Positions 23,403 through 37,000 of a stretch of 64,000 bases of DNA are shown here, one piece after another (within the stretch, counting starts at the first letter, position 1; each line of letters starts with the position of its first letter). Made by a program: the position numbers and the translations under genes. The DNA comes from Lepidurus packardi. Its lineage: Eukaryota; Arthropoda; Branchiopoda; Notostraca; Triopsidae. The stretch is taken from contig JAKZAN010000006.1 of NCBI GenBank assembly GCA_023053545.1, positions 7,321,001 to 7,385,000 of the forward strand, given 5' to 3'. Below the pieces are notes generated by a model. That model saw only the letters and a program-made list of their open reading frames with translations, ran no database searches and had not been told where the DNA came from.

Positions 23403-24931
23403 CTAGTGAACTATCGGTTCTGGTTCCGTCACTCGTCCAAGAAACAGCAAAATGCCGCTGTGATAATCCCAGACGAAAAACACGAAAGGATGGTCCACTT
23501 CAAAATATTTTTCACCAAAAGAGCCCAAGCGATTCAATCCCGCGGCTGTAGCTGCGGAAGCATCCACCCCTTCCTCCTGCACTTCGAGTAAGGTCCTACA
23601 CAAAACACCAGCTTTATATTAATTTTCATACGCTTTGTGTTATCCTACCTATGGACGATGGTGGAAACGTGCAATTTTTCGTTCGAAACGCCGCTCAAAT
23701 CTGCTAGCTCCGGGTCAAACATGTCATGTAAACCCAAGGCGCTTAAAGCATCCAGTAAATGTACGTCTTGCTCCACGCGAAATCTGGGTAAGCGCATATT
23801 CACCACTTCATCCTTTAATTTCATTTATTCAGACGTTGCGTTATTTTTTGGGCAAACTATCAATTCAGTTTCATGTTTACTTTTAAAGTAGAAAACAATG
23901 CTTTCACATTGTCAGAAGTCATGTTGGCTTCTAGTCTTTCCAACCCTCGATCTACGTCGTCAGGCAGAAGAATAAACAAGGAAATTCGCTTGGAAGAAAA
24001 AGGCAATTCTGCTATTCGGCATTCCAAGTCATGACTGTATCCCAGCGGGATCTTGAATTTCCCAACCATCGTGGGTATTTCGTATCTGTTAAGAAAATGA
24101 ATCCAAGTTTTACTTATCACGCGCTTAAGATTTGACAGGAAAAATAAATATACAGCACCTCTTCTTGGAACTAGTGTAGAAAAGTCCCTTATCAAAGGTC
24201 ATTGTGGGGTCGAACTTATTCAACCATTCTGTTTTGATGGACAGCGCATTGGTAAGGACGAATTTGGAGCTCGGGTCTACTGGTTGCGCAAACAACCGAG
24301 AAATTTTTTCGTGCGTCTTTTGCTTGACCCAAGCATTCATTATATCCATACTGGCGCTGGGCTCGTTTGCAAAATCCACTTCAACAATTTCGGCTTCGTA
24401 GAATTCTTCCAAGGCCCGCTTGTAAGTGTCCGATAAGGCCACTCCCTTTTGCTGAAACAATCCGTTGGCCATCGCTAAAGTATTGCCATAATAGGGATCC
24501 TCCAAATTACTCAACACAGACTTAAACGATGAATGCACTTCGGAAAAGCTGAGGTTGTTGAAATGTAGCGCTCTGCGCAGTTGTAGTGATGTATTCGAGC
24601 CGGGGCCAGCTCCCAGAAAAATCATGCCCAAGACAGCCGACAAACTATACGGGGAGAAAATGAGATTCGGGGCCAATTCCGGGTCGGAACTTTGGTAAGG
24701 GATGGCTTCCACGAGGCGAGCGTACATATCCAAGGAGAATTCAAAGTGAGCGCGGGAAAGTCGCTGTAAATCTTTGCTGTCTTTGCTAACCGGATTGGCA
24801 TGGGCATGATTGGTGGAAGTGAGGGTAATGAGGACAATCATGAGCAGCGATAGCCATCGATGAATGAGGACAATGTCTACGTTCTGCATGAATAGGTCTG
24901 CGGCTCGCCTATGCGGAACGCCTCTTGCCAT
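23403..24931 (-). CDS. Secreted serpin with inhibitory-type hinge
   Basis: Serpins trap serine proteases; in arthropods they restrain clotting, melanisation and Toll cascades. Four exons in coding order: 24159-24931, 23881-24085, 23649-23812, 23403-23595, giving 444 residues. An N-terminal hydrophobic segment (LSLLMIVLITLTSTNHAHA) acts as a signal peptide; translation may begin at 24931 or at a second ATG 14 codons later. Serpin landmarks include NLIFSPYSLSAVLGM, TNALSIKTEW, LPFSSKRISLFILLPDD, LPRFRVEQDVHLLDAL and the C-terminal DHPFVFFVWDYHSGILLFLGR. The reactive loop begins EEGVDASAATAA, a small-residue hinge typical of inhibitors. The likely scissile region is LNRLGS, with P1 at Arg or Leu. 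The third exon uses a weak acceptor (AAAG) chosen from homology. I cannot assign an orthologue. Confidence 0.9.
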
Positions 24932-27900
24932 GGTCTAGAACAAAAACATGGATGAAAACAGACATACGGATTCCTTATGCATGTTGCTATGTATTAATCG
25001 TTTATTTGTTTTGCTTTTCTAAACACAGGTTTCCTTTTTTCCTGTTAAAAGATACCCTGCATCACAAACAAAACCTTGTAACTCCGGAGAACACATACCA
25101 AAACGTTGTTGGTCTAAAACTACCAGAACTGATTTTGGTGGATAGGACGACGGGAACAAAATTTGGGGAAAAGGAGAACGGGAGTACAGACGTCGCTTCA
25201 CATGCAGTGCCAATGTTATGACTATTGAGTGCACGGACGTCGCTTGGCACTCGTAGCACATCAACCTAAGGGACCAGCCTACGGGTTATATATGCCGCCA
25301 GGTAGCCTTCACACCTGATGCCTTACGGCTAAGCTACCCCTAGCCTTTAAAAGCGGACGGTTCATACATGTATGATATATATCTGAAGCATCCGTTTATA
25401 CATGTATGTCTATGTTTAAATACACATGTGTTTTAGCCGTAAATTCATTGTTGTGTGTGTGTAAACATTTTATATTTACATTTTCAAAAATCCTTACCAT
25501 TGTCCCCTGACGACGTAAAGCCATCAATTGGTACAGTACAGGATAATAAAATAAGAGCTTGCAAGGGGGGTGGGGGGGGGGGCTTTGATTATTGCCCAAA
25601 CGAAACAAGCATTTCCGGCCCGAGGTTGAATGCGGTGAGCCGGCAACCTATAGCCTAAGCTTAAAAGGGTGTCAGAAGCAATAGTAGGACACGAAAACTG
25701 TATCTCCAGTAGCTCTTGTAACCAAGTCGGTTGAAACGACGCACAGTTTCAGGCTGTATATTGTGCGGAGGCTAAAAAAAGAAAAAAAAGTTCATGTTTT
25801 GTTCATGTGGTAGCTTTTGTGTCCGTCTTTTGCTGTTTTCTTTGGCTGGCTTCTATCTAAACGGCGTTGTGGTCGGGACAGTGTCTTGCACTGCGGTTGG
25901 GACTGGAGTGTGGGAGGTGTTATAATGGCCACTAGCCATTACATCCTGAGCCAAAGCCCAAGTGTTTTTCTGCTCCGTCTGCAAGTAAGACTGCAATGCA
26001 AATGTGTAAATGCTCAAACGCTGTAATAGATAGTCCGTCTGGCTCTGGACACGGCTTTAAACGACTTGCGAGATCCGTTATGGTTTTACGTTTGGGACGG
26101 AGAGAAAGGGAGGAAGAAGGAAGCTGCTGCATTGGCAAGCAAGGCAGTTTGGCAGACAGACCGACAGACAGCATCATCTCCCCTCAACACTCGGTAACTT
26201 TGTTGACGCCTATGCCTCAGGATGGGGATTTGCTTAGGCAGGTGAGCTCATCGGCCACCAAATTTGTGCATGTACGCCCCATGCCCATCTCGACGATCTC
26301 TTTCTACACCCAAAAGGCTGCAAGTATTATACAGTACGTGTCGGTGAGACTGACATTCCAAAATAATGTGATTTAAGAGCAAGGTAATATGCGCATAGGA
26401 GAGTCACATAAGACATTGCCTGTTGTTTCTCGCAGAAACTCCCCGAGTTCTAATACTTGACGTGAATTCACGCAGTCCAGATTATAAGGTCTCTCCATCA
26501 TGCCCCGATACCACATTCCCATTCATAGTTGGTTTCTTTTCCATTCACAACTCAACCTTAAAGACTCTACATTACTTTTACGATGTATTTTTGTTTTCTG
26601 GAGCGAAGAAAAATACATAAAATGTATGTCTAAAAACGAAGCATACCACCCAGCCAAATAGTTGATATTAGGCGTTTTTGTCGCGCACTGGCTGCTAAAG
26701 AAGTCATTGAAGAACAAGTTATACTGACAATTTACAGCGACTCACAATTAACTAAAAATAATCAGTGTGCCCATTTTTTTTCCTGACTAGACTTCTATAT
26801 ACAGCAACCGGCAGTAGAAACCTGCAAACAACCCAACGATCCGCACTGACTCAACTCGCCGTTATTCTTAGAACTTATACCGAGAGAAAACATTAATAAT
26901 CACGGTCATCAAGGCAAAAAAGATAAACGAGTGCAATGCACTATTATTGCCTTTATTTTATGTTGCTATCAATTTTTATTACTCTCCTGGACAAAAAAAT
27001 AAGCTATTAAAAGAAATGGGTTATCCCCCATAGCCAGGTTAATAACCAACTGGTGGGGGAAACGGCAGCAGACATCGTTGACTGGTCTTACGGGACGACG
27101 AGCATAAGCAAAAGAAGTGTGGATGGTGATTGAGGAGGTGTGATGTCCGCTGTGCCCTAGTCTTTAATATGAGAAAAGCCGGTGCCAAGCTGTCTGGTGG
27201 CTCTTTTTGGTGTATACTGCCATACTGGCGTCCTGTGCTTCCACCACAGCCAACACTGAATGCTAGTGAGGCAACCTGTAGCTCCAGCAGCTGAAAGTGT
27301 ATATAATGTCTCAGGAAACCCTCGCTCATCAACAGCACGCTCAACCTCATTTTGGCAGACACCAAGTGCATTAGAGCGCGACCTTTTTCCGGCATGTTTC
27401 CAAGAAGATTTGTCAAATCAAGCGATTTGGGTTTACAACGCTCGTTTCGTTTACCTATTGAGTGGCTGCAACGCTTAACGAACCACGCTGTTTTTTCTAC
27501 CTGCCCACTCTTGCCTTCTTATCTTTAGCGCCTTGCTCAAGAACTGGTTGGCGTCTCTAGGTCTTCGTTAACACCTGGTAATGTATTCAAAGGAGCCGCG
27601 TGGATTGACGTCCTATGACGCTGTTTTGACAAACGGACGACAGACGACAACTATCACGTCAAAGCCAATGCAATAATTTTAAAAAGCCCCAGCAACATCT
27701 TCAAGTTAAAACAAATAACTCCCACCAGCAAACTTTACTCGTACTCGCCATAAAATCCAGCTAAATTAAGGATATAACCCAATACAGTAATATAGCCTAC
27801 ACACAGTAATATAGCCTAATAACACATAAAACACAGAATAACATAAATACAAGTAAAAGAAAGGCATCTTACCCGTTAGTTTAAAAGTATCCACGAGTGA

Positions 27901-28690
27901 AACGACGTTGAAATCACATGCAGCGTAAGACCAACATTCGGTCAAAATGAAGAGAAGGTTTCCGGACGGAGGAGTAGGAGTGTGTGGCTTTCTTTAGTTG
28001 CAGAAAGTTTTTTTTCTCGAACGCTGACCAAACGAGTCTTTTGGGGGTTTTAATGGCTCGATTTAACAGAGTTTGAAGGGAAAGCTAAAACTGCACTTAA
28101 ACGACAGGTCAGGGGGTGCAAATGGGCACTTGAGTCATTAGCAGCAATGCTTTGCCTCGTCGTCAAACGTATACGGATTGTGTGTGGAATACCATCAGGT
28201 AAAGGGCCTGCCACCAAGTGTCGGACCTTGGGCCGAAGTCCCAGTCTTTATAAGCGCAGCGAAGTATGCAACTTAACGGGCGGAGCTTCTTCTTTGCCCG
28301 TCAAAAATTTTCAAGGGGCTTGATCCACTCCCACTGTCTTAATTCTTATTTAAACCAATAAAGACTTCCAATAGTTCCCAATCTTCGTTACGCAATCGAT
28401 CCTCCACGGACGTTTCTTCCTAAGCAAAAAAGCCAAATACAATTTTACGTTTCACGATTGAACATTTCGAATTTATTAGAAAAAGCACAAGGCGAGGAAA
28501 ATAACATTAATAATTTTAATAAATCTAATAAAGGAAAAATTTTAAGAGATGAATAAAATTAATAGAGGAAAAAAACAGTAAAAATTGACAAACCATGTTC
28601 ACACGCGCTGAGCTTCGGTGGCACAGAATCATTGTAACCACTATATAAACTCCTAGAAAAATTATTCCAATGTTATTAGCAAAGTAAAGC

Positions 28691-28759
28691 CTTTAGGATT
28701 TATATGAATTTATCTGAAACTTTATATGATTTATATGAAACTTTAGGATTTATATGAAT
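28691..28759. repeat. Short tandem repeat, TTTATATGAA-based
   Basis: CTTTAGGATTTATATGAA appears at both ends of this stretch, with two diverged TTTAT(A/C)TGA units between them. It is a small local tandem array in AT-rich DNA. Confidence 0.7.
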
Positions 28760-29408
28760 ACTTGGCAGCTTTTTATGATTGGCATCCACAAAGTCCGTGA
28801 AAACTATGAGGGCCGTTTACGGAACTTTCGAGGGAAAAGAGTTGTTCGTATTTAATTTCCCCCAAAACCAACCGGATGTAAATATTTCAACAACTGCTGC
28901 AGACAAGGTAATACGGAACTTTTTACCTGATTTTACCTGTACTCGGATTGCATGTCTTCCATAACACATGTCTGGCTTGTCGAGATATACACCGTGTTTT
29001 CAACCAAGAGCAAATTCATGACTGTCGTGACGGCCAAGATACCATAGAGTCGCGCAGCAATCAGACTTGTTTCTTTTTATTTCCTCAGTTCAGTTGGAAA
29101 GCAAGTCCATGAGGTGTGCACGTTGAACCTCGCATCTTTGCGATCAATGTGTTACCTTGCAAAAATCGCGAGGAAATAAATTTATCCGTAAGAGACGGCG
29201 TTTTTCTTTTTCCAACTCTTTCCATTCCCAAAATGTCTTCATATACATTATACAAATGCAACCTTTGCCTTGGAGGATTCTTCATTGACACCTCGTCTCG
29301 ATCTAACACAATCACTCGGGGTACTTATTCGCATACGTACTCCAAGCCAACTTTTTACAACTTGCATGTTTTGCTTATTCTTTTCTCACTCTGTCCCTCC
29401 TTCCCCTG

Positions 29409-29727
<319 letters not shown>

Positions 29728-32629
29728 TTGTAATCACTATAATCATATATAAAAAATATAATAAGAGAAAAGTCTTCCTTAGCTCAGGTCTGTTCCTACA
29801 ACATTTGGCTGAATTTAGAAAAGGCTGCGTTTGAAAGAGTAGGTAAGTGTGTACTAAACGTATGTGTACCATGTGGCCTTTGGTGCTGTTGTTTGCGGGT
29901 GTAGTTTGCAAAGTACTTGGCACCTGGCGGTCTATCATTAAGGGCCGTTGTTGCGATCCCCTCAACTGCCGCATCCGCACCGTCTCCTCATTGTTAAGGA
30001 AGGTCAATCAAGGGTCGTTTTGAGACCGAAGCTTATAAAAACGTTACTGCAGGCTGGCTGGTTGTATGCATGGGAAATGCACTAGTGTTTATGGACAACA
30101 ATAATCACGAGCTATTGGCGCTGTCCAAATGAGGCCGCAAATCTCTTCCTGACGCCCATAGCTCCAGCTCTTAAACCGCCCGCGCGGGTCTTTAAACGAG
30201 ACAATGTACATGGTCGCGGCAACCCCTCTTTATAAGATTCGCATTAGAAGCCCACGATATGCTACCTTTTATACCGTGCTCTTATTAAAGCAGATTTATA
30301 AGCTCAACCAACGCCATAATCTAAATACAAAGTCACCATTTAAACACTCCAACAAGCCGAATCTGTTTGTTAGTTCAACTTGTGGCGGTTAAAAAGGGCA
30401 GTCCATTCTTATGAGTACCAATGGCTTGCGAAAAAGTGGTTCATGCACTCCCCCCAAAAACTATTTTAAAAAAAGATCGATCGAGCTACGCTTTTTGACT
30501 CTTGAGCCCCGCGAAATTCTTACTTTTGCAGACCAAATACGGAGTGCTAATATAATTTTCCTGTCTCCTTGAGGTTTCTCTTTAACCCATCACTTCCAGG
30601 CACGACTTTGGGAACAATCCCGGTAAACTGCAAAGAAAAGCCCTTGAAAAACTTGTGCGGTACAGTCTGCACCTGAGCTTTTCTATCGTTTCGCGACGAT
30701 TTCCCTCTTCTTCTTACTTCTTGTTCTCCTTCCTCCACCAGGTAAAAGAGGAACTTCTGGGAAACCTTCTTTCCATCCACCCGCAAAGGACGACAGAAAG
30801 CCCCGTTAGTAACCGACACGAAGAGTTGCGGACAGTATACTACTACCACGATGGGATTTTACTCTTTCAATGAACTTCTTTTGAGACGAAAAGTAATAAA
30901 GCATGCAAGAGGAGGTGTCCTCTATCATTCTTCTTCTTCTTTTGGAGGAGAACCGCACGCATCTCGCACGCGTGCCGGACAAGATAAGGAAGCCGGAACT
31001 CTCGTAGGCTCCATCTAAGAGTCCTTCATAGTCTATCCCAGAGACACCATCACAGCACGACACCCACTAGTAAAACTCTAAATATATATCCCTCCACCCA
31101 TACCTGCTGCTCTAATAGATACCGGATGAGCTCGTGCACGTTACCAGCCGTGAACTTTTTGGTTTCACACACAGGCACACACCAGGTCCATTTGGGTGGG
31201 ACTTCCAAACTGCACACACACGCTGACTTTCCCACAGACCATCCAGCACGAATCGAGATCGAAAAAAAGAAAAACGATGAGGTAAAAATTTGTGCTGGCC
31301 TACAGCATTGATCGCCACTGCATTGTCACAACAAAGAGACTGATTGTTTCTGTCAAAGTCTATACAGTACAATAACTTGACCGTGAAGTTGAAACGTGTT
31401 GCTTATTTCTTTTTTTTTGTAATTTCCCCCCACCGTTTGCTTTTGTGTACTCTAGCTTCAGCCAGCAGACAGATAAAAGACCACCAAGTTGGTCCCGTTA
31501 CAAAAGCCTTCTCCGCATTGTATGCTAATCAAGAAGCAGCTTTCGGAGACGTAATTTACAGACCTAAAAGCATGACGCAGCGGCTTTGTCGTGAAGGCGG
31601 CATGTACTAAGGTCTTGTCTTCGAGAACCTACAATAACACCCAAAAAAGTGGCGGAAAAAGAGCGGGGAAATCTGGATTCAAATCCTGAAACTGTACTGA
31701 AATGCTCCGGCTTGTTCCATCTAAAACAGGTCAAACGTCTTTCAAGGCGGGCGAGGAATCAGACCGGAAATGCTTGGCGAATAATTGGAAGCCGAGTTAT
31801 GTCGTACACGCTGTCATTACGACAAGTTACAGCATGTGATTTGTCAAAATGCATAAGCGGGGCTGCTTTTTTTCACGTGTTACCAGTAATAACAAAGCTT
31901 CGGAAAATAGCTCGACCCTGGCTCCGCCATGCCGCTATATGATTCCCGAAAAACAGTAAAACTGCCTGCAGATGACGGTTGCAAGAAGCTCTCGGTAAAA
32001 CTTGTCGGATTTCAACAAGGCAACACTAAAAGCAAACGGAATGAAAGGTTAACTACCTTCAGGTGGAGAAAAAAAACAACATTCGACACGATTTTCTCAT
32101 CTATTAAGTCCCGCGCTCCTCTAAGAAACCTATATTCCTGTAGATCGATTTCTTTATCATGTGACTTCAGAACAATGAATCACTTGTCACTTGCATGAAT
32201 CAGTTGTATATACTATATAGCAACCAGAATTTTTATTTTTCTCCCTCTACGAAGATGCTTTGCAAAAAAAAAGCTTTATTATGGCTGGGGATTGTTTATC
32301 ATCAACAATGGCTCGTTCTTTTTCCTATTTATTTTAGCGTGCGAAGATTAACGTAAAAGAAATGGCTGTGGCTTCACGGCGATTTGTTTTTGCACCTCGA
32401 AATCATGCATAGAAAAAGGCTTGGAGTGATGGTTAGATAGTAAAACCTAATAGCATCTGCATTAAGGATAGCTCAATGAGCCCTCATTGAACACCTGCGC
32501 ACGTCTGGGAAATACGGTTACCGCCTTCTTGGGCTCGTAGAAGTCCCGCTCTTTTAATGTCTGTGCTTGTTTTCAGAAAACAGTATCACAAGGATACTGT
32601 TTCTGTTTGATATATGTATGTATGTATAC

Positions 32630-32730
32630 ATTCACTTTATAAATATATTATCATAATCAAATATATTATTTATAAATATATTATCTTTATCAATATATTT
32701 ATATTTATATAAGCAAATATAATATATATA
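32630..32730. repeat. AT-rich low-complexity stretch
   Basis: TATAAATATATTATC and close variants recur several times within about 100 bases. It is a low-complexity, near-tandem sequence with no coding potential. Confidence 0.7.
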
Positions 32731-33874
32731 ATAGCAAAACAAAGCAAACAAGCAACTACATTTTGGATTCTTCATGGGATCGTGGTTTTGGTAATCACTA
32801 GGAGCCACTTGAAGAGGGAAATTGTTGATTTATAGGAGTTGGACATGCGAAACTGCTGTACGGTCAGCTGTGGGGAGCATAACCCGTATTGAGAGGTGCG
32901 AGTGTTATATCTTGAATCTTGTCTATCTTGTATGTATATAGCTTATAGCGCTGTGAAGGCAAGTTGGGACCCCGTAAAGGATGGCCTTGCCAAGGTGAGC
33001 AAGAAGGAAAGCAATTAACTGCAGCATCCGCACCCAGCAGCTTGAAAACCAGCCAGGCAATAAAAAGGTGATGCAGTGCGAGATGTCGCGCCAGGTTAAG
33101 AACATGTCACACACCTTTATAAACGCCTCTGCACTTCGCACTGACTCAAAGTGAGACGGGGAAAACTTCTTCAATGAAACATTGCGGAAGAAAAACGGAC
33201 CTGTACGAGAAAAAAAAAGTTCTCTAGGGTTTCTTCTTTTGGCTAGTGTGGGAGATGTTCCAAGGGACTCCCACTATAATAATTGCCCATAATATATGAG
33301 TACCAAACACAACAAAAAACGCGAGACGAGAAGGACCCCCCAATACTTGCACTTGGGGCCACGCTGCAATAAGTCCCGAAGATTTCACTTAAGGTATCGT
33401 ACGGCACACACAACCCAGGCCCATTTATCACGATAAGAAGACGTAGTGAAGCTTATCACGGACCATTTGTTAAGTCATTCAAAGACGGGCGAAAAAGCTT
33501 TTGCGGGTCCAGAATAAGGACTTTCTCACACGCAATCTTTTTGCCTTCCCTTTCATCTTTTTTATTTTTTGTATTTTCAACATCTTGTGCAGGTGAGTGG
33601 TACGGTATCATTTAGCAAGCTGAATACAACAGCAACTTTTCTAGTCACGCCATTTGTTCACTGCCAACTGCTTTAAACAATTCCTTTATTAGCAATTCCG
33701 TTAATTTGATAAAGGAACTTCGGAACAACAGGCTATCGGTAACCTAGCTCTATTTCTTCATGCACATACAAAGCTGTTTATGGATATGGCTTTACAATGA
33801 AAAAAAATACTTTACAAGAATATACTTAGCACAATGTTTTGTTTCCAATTTTCTGTTCGCAGCTGGGGTGGGGG

Positions 33875-34047
33875 CTATTTAGCATTCTTCTTCACCCGTT
33901 TGCCCTTGCCTTTGCCTCGTTTAAGGTAATTTGCCTTGGCTGTAAATCCGCGCGAGTACAGTAAATCCTGGACATTGTGGCATACACTATACGCGTTGGC
34001 TAATGCCGCCAAACTTAGAACGTCTGCCTCAGGTGCGAGGCTGCCGC
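33875..34047 (-). CDS. SMKR1: Small lysine-rich protein (SMKR1-like), last exon
   Basis: The frame reads APEADVLSLAALANAYSVCH, then NVQDLLYSRGF and a lysine/glycine tail (KRGKGKGKRVKKNAK) to a TAG at 33875. As I recall it, human SMKR1 has the same layout: a PEVDILS start to the core, then a helix with HNV, an LRGF motif and a basic KGKKGR-type tail. The function of the family is not established. The exon starts after TTTACAG at 34048 in phase 1, so an upstream exon should supply the basic N-terminus; I could not find it. The predicted protein would be under 100 residues, which is easy to miss in annotation. There are no close neighbours. Confidence 0.65.
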
Positions 34048-37000
34048 CTGTAAAGTTCCCGAAAAGTGCGCATGAGCATGATCTACCGTCTCAAAGTTAA
34101 GGCTTTTAGCCAATTCTTTAAAAGTTCTTAGTCCTGTAAATTAGCTCCGCTTCAGGATGTAAACGGACTCTAGAGGAATCAGGTTCTCCAGTTGCAGAAC
34201 CTGGAGATAGAAGTGACACACTGTGTGTCATATTGATGCAAAACGTTCTCCGGAAAAAGAACGACAAACACGTGTCAGTCGAGTTGAAAATCGGTAGTTG
34301 GATTGGAAATCCATTAGGTTAGGTTAGCTTAGCTTAGGCTAGATTAGCTTAGCTTAACAATTCTCATCAGTTTTCGTTGGTGAGAATCGTTAAAACTTGC
34401 GCTTTCTTTCATACCATCAGTTGAAAAAAGAAAAATTCTTTGTTCGAAACTGACACAATAGTGTCATTTTTGACAGCGGGATACAGTACATAGTTTGTCA
34501 CTAAATCCGGAGAAAGTGTTGGAATCAGTACCATGCAGTTCTACTCTCCCGACCTAGCGATCGTTCTTGGAATCTTCGTTGTACCCATGCGACGGAGATT
34601 CCAATCGCTCGGTGGTACACAAAAATGAATATCCCAACAATGGATGCAATACCTTTTTTCTCCGAATGCGCTGACATGGTCGTCAATCCGCGACTATTTC
34701 AGCCAAACATTTCACTCCACGTTTTGAAATTCTCTGTGTCGGCTGCTCGAACGTAAGGAGCTACAATGTAAAGTGTCAAGTGCAAACCAAGACGTGTTTG
34801 CGAAAGCATCAAATGCGACGCTACCACGGAACAGGTAGCTTACGCTTGCGCGCGAGTTACGTATTTCCAAAGCGTCCGGACATGTTCCCTATTTAGAATC
34901 AAGCATTTCTAGTCCATGACCGTACTCAAAACATGCCTTGCGACTTAGCATTGATCAAACACGGCTCAGACAGACTTCATAAGGCTGATCCATGCAAGCC
35001 TATGAAGCTATGATCGATGTCAAACGTTGTAGCGTACTCTGCAACGCCATTACAATAAACAAAAAGTTGACAAAAGGGTACAAGTTAACACGGTAGACAG
35101 CTTCCAAGGAAACTCAAAGACAAGTCCTAGGCTTCTGCTTATATACAGTAGACGAAGGCCTTTTAGATACGGGTTTAATTCACGGTCAAGGTGTATGTGC
35201 TTCCCTCGAGTTTTCCGAGGCTTTACCATTGTGCTGTGTGTATGATGAAGAACATCTTCAGCTGATGTCATGCTCATGCTTTTGGTGAAAGTTTAAGCTG
35301 GCAAGGACGTTATAGATGGTAATATCCTGCATTTTTTTCTACCAACGCCTATATCTATGATGATGAGCAGGCTTCTTTGTCCAAGCCAAAGGATCGTACA
35401 AGGGATTGAAAGTATCTTGGGTTAAGCCCACTGCGTTCTAACGGGGACTAGATGAAATATACTTTTGTTGAAATATCGAAGGAGCAATAAGGCTACATAC
35501 AGAACTTTCACTCGTCAGCAAAACGGAACTATTCTACGGATAAAAAGCCCCCCGCACCAAACAAGGAACCACACCCTTTCAACTAGACGTTGCTGAAATA
35601 TCATTATAAAGCCTAGTAATTAAAGCTACGACCTACTTTTGCTTCGATGTAGACCAGGTAATACTTACCAGGAGAATAAAGACCCCAGTCCAGCGGTAGA
35701 ATAAGCTTATGTCGTTATTTCGAAACGGTAAGGGAGTAAAATAAACGAGAAAGAATAGCTTAAATTTTCCGTTGGGCTGATACGAAAGGCAAGTGCAACT
35801 GCTAAGATCGAAGTCCTTTATTACTGCAACGCACCTTGAAAATGATTACGAATTCAGGTTTTCAATATAACGATATTCTTAAATTCATTTTAATCCTAAT
35901 TCACTTCTCAGAAAACAATGATAAAATATAATGTAACACATTGCAATCTCAGGAGGAAAAATTGCCAGTCTTATTATCAGTCAGATTGATAACTTGCAGT
36001 TAAGCAACTGGGCTACCTTGTTAAGGTTTAACTCAACTGTACAGCTATCCTTAATCCTCAGAAGGATCACAGCTTTCCTTTCCTTCGTTCGTTTCAAGTG
36101 CTCAAAAAGGGTTTGTGCCTCCTGCGTGCTCATTCGTGAATCGGAAGCGCTTTAATAAAAGGCTCCAACATATTATAAAGCTATGAGTGGTGTCTTAGAG
36201 GTTTCAAACCCGATCTCAGTTGTATTACTTGTAACCAAGCTGCAAGATTGGTAAATTTATTAATTATCTTGGACGCTTGGATCAAAATGTTCTACTGGTT
36301 TATTGCACAACAACGACAGTTTGCAACAGCCTTTGACGTTCTCCATACGTACTTTTTTATTCCTTACAGATTTTAAAAATATAATGCCATCCGCCTTAAA
36401 CCGGAATCCACTCCATCAAAGATCACGAAAGGGTAAGAATAATCTTAGTGACCTCCCAAGAACTGCGTACCAGTTTATTCGAAGAAAGAGTGTGTCAACG
36501 AGTGAAAAGCATATACCGCTATTACGTTGGCAGGAGGGGAACATTATATAGCCCATAACATGTCCAACAACGAAGATCATGTAAATGAATCTCCGAAACC
36601 CAACCTTTCTTGACACTACCTACTTTCTCCCTCCAAATCATCACGGGTAAATCAACAAAAAGCCACAAAGTCGGATAGCATTCGCTCAAGCAAACGATAG
36701 CACAGCTCGGATGTTCAATAGACATATACGTGGGCATGGCTTTGTAAGTCAAGCGTCATTTGTGGCGAGATGGAACGCCTTTAGATTGCCTTTCACGTGT
36801 AACTTGAAATCGTAACGCAGAAATCTTGTGCGACGCTGCTTGTGTAGCTTACTGACTTCCTTTACGTTATTAGGAACATACATTCCATAGATTTCGGAAC
36901 ATTCCAGTTTCGCATGGATGACCACACCCCGTGATAAATCAAACTTCACTACTTTCTGACATTGCGCCTTTTCCCTTGCACGCCCCCGTTTAACTCGATA

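Noticed and set aside
27039-27416. 125-codon minus-strand frame
   Set aside because: Low-complexity composition, no domain, no splice context and no neighbours.
31649-31720. GGATTCAAATCC near 31676 as a tRNA B box
   Set aside because: No A box at the right distance and no cloverleaf.
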